This document shows positions 5,482-8,079 of a DNA stretch of 8,079 bases, in pieces. A program made the translations under genes and the position numbers. Below the pieces are notes generated by a model. That model saw nothing but the letters and a program-made list of their open reading frames with translations, made no database searches and was not told the DNA's origin. Position 1 is the stretch's first letter; every line of letters begins with the position of its first letter. The DNA comes from GCA-2731375 sp047518225 (GTDB lineage Bacteria; Pseudomonadota; Alphaproteobacteria; GCA-2731375), in assembly GCA_047518225.1 (NCBI GenBank), contig JAKZRK010000129.1, positions 1 to 8,079 of the forward strand, given 5' to 3'.

Positions 5482-5867
5482 TACGGGGCCGGCTTCATGG
5501 CCCGTGATAATTTTTCCTGCAGATTGCGCAAGTCGAACGGCTTCATCAGCACTTGCATGTTGTCTATGCCGCTCGCCCGCGCCCGCTCGGCGGCACCAAT
5601 GTATCCCGTCATCACAATAACGGGAAAGTCGATGCCATCCGCACGCATGTATTTGATCAGGTCAATGCCATTGCCAGCCTGAAGATTGACGTCGATGAGG
5701 CCCGCATCCGCATCAAGTCCCTTGACGTCCTGCATGTTCGTGGGGGCGTGGTCGAACCATTCACACCTCCAACCGCACCGGTCGAAATGCAGCCTGATCG
5801 CCTCGTAAAGCACGGAATCATCTTCAACAACGAGTATCGTCCGCGGCGCATGGGTATTTTCGAGCAT
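5481..5867 (-). CDS. Stand-alone response regulator receiver domain protein
   Basis: The 128-residue protein is one receiver domain with no output domain. ILVVEDD (11-17) gives the acidic pair Asp16/Asp17, the phosphate acceptor is Asp59 in GLIDVNL, the switch Thr is Thr87 in VIVMTGY, and Lys109 sits in LMKPFD. All key residues are intact, so it should accept phosphate from a histidine kinase; the kinase is not in view. Output would be by protein contact, as for CheY-, DivK- or Spo0F-like proteins. The ATG at 5867 follows AGGGA by seven bases. The gene lies 143 bases downstream of hemN in the same direction. That gap includes an AT-rich stretch (5882-5938) that may hold its own promoter, though I found no convincing -10/-35 pair, and a short GC palindrome at 5966-5980. 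A link to hemN is only positional. Confidence 0.9.
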   Translation of the reverse strand: MLENTHAPRTILVVEDDSVLYEAIRLHFDRCGWRCEWFDHAPTNMQDVKGLDADAGLIDVNLQAGNGIDLIKYMRADGIDFPVIVMTGYIGAAERARASGIDNMQVLMKPFDLRNLQEKLSRAMKPAP

Positions 5868-5965
5868 AGGTCAATCCCTCAGTTTGCGGTTAACAATCCT
5901 GAAAGAATTATGATTAATATTTGTAAACGAGAGGTAAACCCGCAAATCATCGCGCTTCATGCCAA

Positions 5966-5980
5966 CCGGCGCAGCGCCGG
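5966..5980. repeat. GC palindrome downstream of hemN
   Basis: CCGGCGCAGCGCCGG is a palindrome except for its central base and can form a short hairpin. It lies 30 bases past the hemN stop, so it may help end or stabilise the hemN transcript. There is no U-run on either strand. The call is positional only. Confidence 0.35.
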
Positions 5981-6010
5981 CGCCCCAGGCATCACCGTGG
6001 ATGGACCGGC

Positions 6011-7369
6011 CTAGATCGCCCGCGCGTGGGCCGGTTTGTCGGGATTTGGGGCGTGATATTGATCGAAGGCGGCGCAGGCCATGCGCACCAGCATGCGGCC
6101 CCTGGGCAGGACCTTGACCCGCCAGCCGTCCACGGCCACCAGATCGTCGGCGATCAGGGGTTGCAGCTTGTCCAAATCGCCCGCCAGCGCGCGGACCGGC
6201 ACACCGTACCGATCGCAGATCGCTTCCAGGTCGATCTGGAAATCGCACATCAAACGCTCGATAATATGTGAACGCAGGCGATCCTCGTCACTGATGCCGA
6301 CGCCACGGGCGGTAGCCAGATCGCCATCCTTGATGGCATTCATATAATCCCTGGCGGCGGATTTATTCTGGATAAAGCCGCTGGGCAGGGTGGAAATGGC
6401 CGAGGCGCCAAAGGCCAAAAGTGTCTTGGCGGTATCGGTGGTATAGCCCTGGAAATTGCGGTGCAGGCGGCCTTCCTGTTGGGCCACCGCCATTTCCGAG
6501 CCGGCCTTGGAAAAATGATCCAGCCCGATGTGAACATAGCCGGCCGCATTCAGACGTTGCAGGGCCTGGTCGAACAGCATCAGGCGCTCTTCCGCATTCG
6601 GCAGATCTTCGTCCTTGATCAACTTCATGTGGGAAAACATCCAGGGCACATGGGCATAGCCGAACAGGGTCATCCGTTCCGGCGCCAGGCCAATAGCCAG
6701 ATCGGCTGATTTGCCGAAATTGTCCCGGCGTTGAAACGGCAGGCCATACATCAGATCCAGGTTCAGATCGGCAATGCCCCCTGCCCGCAAATGCGTCACC
6801 GTCTCGGCCACCAGTTCATAGGGCTGCACCCGATTGACGGCAGCCTGCACCTCGGCATCGAAATCCTGCACCCCGATGGAGGTTCGATTGACGCCCATAT
6901 CACGGGTCAGGGTAACGATGTCGTCGGGGGAGAGAACCCGGGGGTCGATTTCCACGGCAATCTCCGCATCGGGCAAAAAGTCAAAATGCTCACGTAACTT
7001 GGCCATGATCCGAGCCATGCGCGCGGGCCCGATGCTGCTGGGCGTGCCGCCGCCCCAGTGCACCGCCGCCGCCCGTGGCTTGGCTTGCAGGTGCGCCGCG
7101 GCCATGTCTATTTCCCGGCAGACCAGGTCGGTATAGGACTCAAAGGTATTCTGATGCCGGCCCACCTGGGTATTGCAGCCGCAATACCAACATAAAACCT
7201 CGCAAAACGGGACGTGGACGTATAGGGAAACCGGCTCCTCCCGGCCCACTTCACCCAGCCATTGGGCGTGTTGTTCCCGGCCCACCTGATCGGTGAACTG
7301 AACCGCCGTGGGATAGGAGGTATAGCGCGGCACACGCTGGTCATATTTCAACAGGACGGCAGAATCCAT
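6011..7369 (-). CDS. hemN: Oxygen-independent coproporphyrinogen III oxidase HemN
   Basis: HemN is a radical-SAM enzyme that converts coproporphyrinogen III to protoporphyrinogen IX by two decarboxylations without oxygen, a late step of haem synthesis in the cytosol. From the ATG at 7369 the protein has 452 residues, close to E. coli HemN (457). The [4Fe-4S] site is CEVLCWYC (Cys56, Cys60, Cys63), followed by Cys65; GGGTP (106-110) binds SAM. The N-terminal RVPRYTSYPTA (12-22) is typical of true HemN rather than HemW, and the full C-terminal domain is present. The frame is open back to 7432, but the added residues are atypical, and the family's MDSAVLLKYD-like start fits 7369. The promoter candidate lies about 60 bases upstream. 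No FNR/FixK-type TTGAT-N4-ATCAA site is seen there, although such control is common for this gene. Confidence 0.95.
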   Translation of the reverse strand: MDSAVLLKYDQRVPRYTSYPTAVQFTDQVGREQHAQWLGEVGREEPVSLYVHVPFCEVLCWYCGCNTQVGRHQNTFESYTDLVCREIDMAAAHLQAKPRAAAVHWGGGTPSSIGPARMARIMAKLREHFDFLPDAEIAVEIDPRVLSPDDIVTLTRDMGVNRTSIGVQDFDAEVQAAVNRVQPYELVAETVTHLRAGGIADLNLDLMYGLPFQRRDNFGKSADLAIGLAPERMTLFGYAHVPWMFSHMKLIKDEDLPNAEERLMLFDQALQRLNAAGYVHIGLDHFSKAGSEMAVAQQEGRLHRNFQGYTTDTAKTLLAFGASAISTLPSGFIQNKSAARDYMNAIKDGDLATARGVGISDEDRLRSHIIERLMCDFQIDLEAICDRYGVPVRALAGDLDKLQPLIADDLVAVDGWRVKVLPRGRMLVRMACAAFDQYHAPNPDKPAHARAI

Positions 7370-7431
7370 GGCTCTCAAGCCCCCATAATCCGGTGCCAAC
7401 ACATTCCACGCCAACAGGCCAACTGCAAGCA

Positions 7432-7459
7432 ATTATCTGGTCTAGCGGGCAATGGTAAA
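7432..7459 (-). promoter_or_regulatory. Candidate hemN promoter
   Basis: On the minus strand TTTACC (7454-7459) and GATAAT (7432-7437) are separated by 16 bases. The -10 matches five of six consensus positions and the -35 four of six. Transcription would start near 7425 and give a leader of about 56 bases. It lies just past the nnrU stop at 7471, so hemN probably has its own promoter rather than reading through from the broken gene. Confidence 0.5.
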
Positions 7460-7470
7460 GATATCCTCTG

Positions 7471-7940
7471 CTAAGCGAAGGGATGGGGCGCGACGCCAAA
7501 GGCCCATTGATGCACCAGCAACAAAATTACCAGATGTAGTGCCACGCCAACGGCGATCCAGCCCCATCCGATCTCGGCCAGCGTAACATTTGTGCGGCCC
7601 TGAAGAATGGCGGCGAATGGCAGCCATGAGGTCTGGGCCAGGAAACGGGGCCAGTCGTCCGGATATTTGGCGGCGCGCTTGGCATCGATCTGGGGCGGGC
7701 CGATCAGCGACAAGGCGAGAAAACCGCAAATAATATCAAGGATGCCAGATCGCCATTGGCCAATATATGGGCCACGGCCCAGAAGCCGACCGCCACCAGA
7801 AAAGGATGCCGCGTGACCTTGATGATGCCACGTGCCGCCTGCTCCCGGGCCAGAGAGCGGTCGCCGCCCGCAGCCGTGGGGTTCGGCGTGCTGAACGCCA
7901 GCACCACTAAAACAATGGCAATCAGCATCAACGGCATGGC
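7471..7940 (-). pseudogene. nnrU: NnrU-family membrane protein gene, frameshifted and lacking its 5' half
   Basis: Two overlapping frames together give one NnrU protein. The upstream frame (7937 down to 7704) carries STPNPTAAG and IIKVTRHPF, then AHILANGDLASLILF, all NnrU hallmarks. The downstream frame (to the stop at 7471) continues with LALSLIGPPQIDAKR and ends with GWGWIAVGVALHLVILLLVHQ and a short tail. Adding one base near 7726 would join them as LILFGGFLALSLIGPP, so a single G/C deletion explains the shift. About 90 residues that should precede MPLMLIAIVLVVLAF are missing: a stop lies five codons upstream, at 7950-7952, in unrelated sequence. NnrU proteins are integral membrane proteins tied to nitric oxide/nitrite metabolism and are related to the plant zeta-carotene isomerase Z-ISO. 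This copy should not make a working protein. The shift alone could be a sequencing error; the truncation could not. Confidence 0.82.
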
Positions 7941-8079
7941 TAGCCCGGATTATTCACGGCACGGCGTGAAAGAGGTGGTGAGCGTGGATTAAACTGTTGA
8001 GATTCCGTATGATTCTGGTGTCTGGCCAAGACCATACGGCAACAGGGAAACCCGGCTCACCATGGATGAGATTACCGCC
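7941..8079. mobile_element. Probable mobile-element end breaking nnrU
   Basis: NnrU similarity stops at about 7941, and the sequence to the window edge encodes nothing like NnrU in any of the three minus-strand frames. The junction begins TAGCCCGGATTATTCACG, which resembles, from memory only, the terminal repeats of some IS1380-type elements. On the plus strand an ATG at 8062 (M-D-E-I-T-A, preceded by AGGGAAACCC) could be the start of an element gene, but only six codons are visible. The other end is outside the window. Family and boundaries are inferred; a deletion junction is the alternative. Confidence 0.4.
8005..8039. repeat. Inverted repeat in the right-hand element
   Basis: CCGTATG (8005-8011) and CATACGG (8033-8039) are exact inverted copies. 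Inside, GTCT (8020-8023) and AGAC (8029-8032) pair around GGCCA, so the whole can form a bulged hairpin. It lies 22 bases before the possible ATG at 8062 and might act as a regulatory or terminal site of the presumed element. Function unknown. Confidence 0.45.

Noticed and set aside
5871..6248. 125-residue minus-strand frame covering the hemN 3' end and the gap after it
   Set aside because: It is out of frame with hemN, whose C-terminus is complete, and its low-complexity Arg/Gly/Pro content is typical of a shadow frame.
7370..7470. Possible FNR/FixK box before hemN
   Set aside because: No TTGAT-N4-ATCAA or TTGAC-N4-GTCAA pattern, even with one mismatch per half, is visible to me.
1..8079. 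CRISPR array, toxin-antitoxin or phage-defence system
   Set aside because: No regularly spaced repeats and no proteins of these families appear on either strand.

Overview
This GC-rich window looks like chromosomal DNA of an alphaproteobacterium, possibly from the Rhodospirillales side; that last placement is a guess. The best evidence is a circularly permuted, two-piece tmRNA gene, an arrangement typical of alphaproteobacteria, followed directly by an SspB adaptor of the alphaproteobacterial type. The other genes (ThyX, HemN, NnrU, a single-domain response regulator) fit such an organism.

Layout: The left edge (1-152) is the end of an IS1595-type insertion sequence, with the first 30 codons of its transposase on the minus strand. 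It ends about 20 bases past the thyX stop. thyX (minus) makes dTMP and is divergent from the tmRNA gene (plus, about 1281-1593). The acceptor piece comes first, then a folded spacer that is cut out, then the coding piece with the tag ANDNEMVLAA. sspB (plus, 1694-2254) follows. Tag and adaptor belong to one pathway: tmRNA rescues stalled ribosomes and tags the unfinished protein, and SspB hands it to ClpXP.

From 5335 back to 2302 four minus-strand genes lie head to tail with short gaps and probably form one transcription unit: a D-2-hydroxyacid dehydrogenase, a small YnfA/UPF0060 membrane protein, a TauD/TfdA-type iron/2-oxoglutarate dioxygenase and a METTL27-like methyltransferase. The substrates cannot be read from the sequence. 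The last gene converges with sspB.

From 5481 to 7369 (minus) lie a stand-alone receiver-domain protein and, upstream of it, hemN for oxygen-independent haem synthesis. Beyond hemN is an nnrU-like gene (about 7471-7940) that is broken twice: a one-base deletion near 7726, and loss of its whole N-terminal half at about 7941. Unrelated sequence starts there and looks like the end of another mobile element.

I see no CRISPR array, defence system, conventional tRNA or rRNA. The most notable content is the tmRNA-sspB pair with its short tag, the uncharacterised four-gene unit and the decayed nnrU locus.
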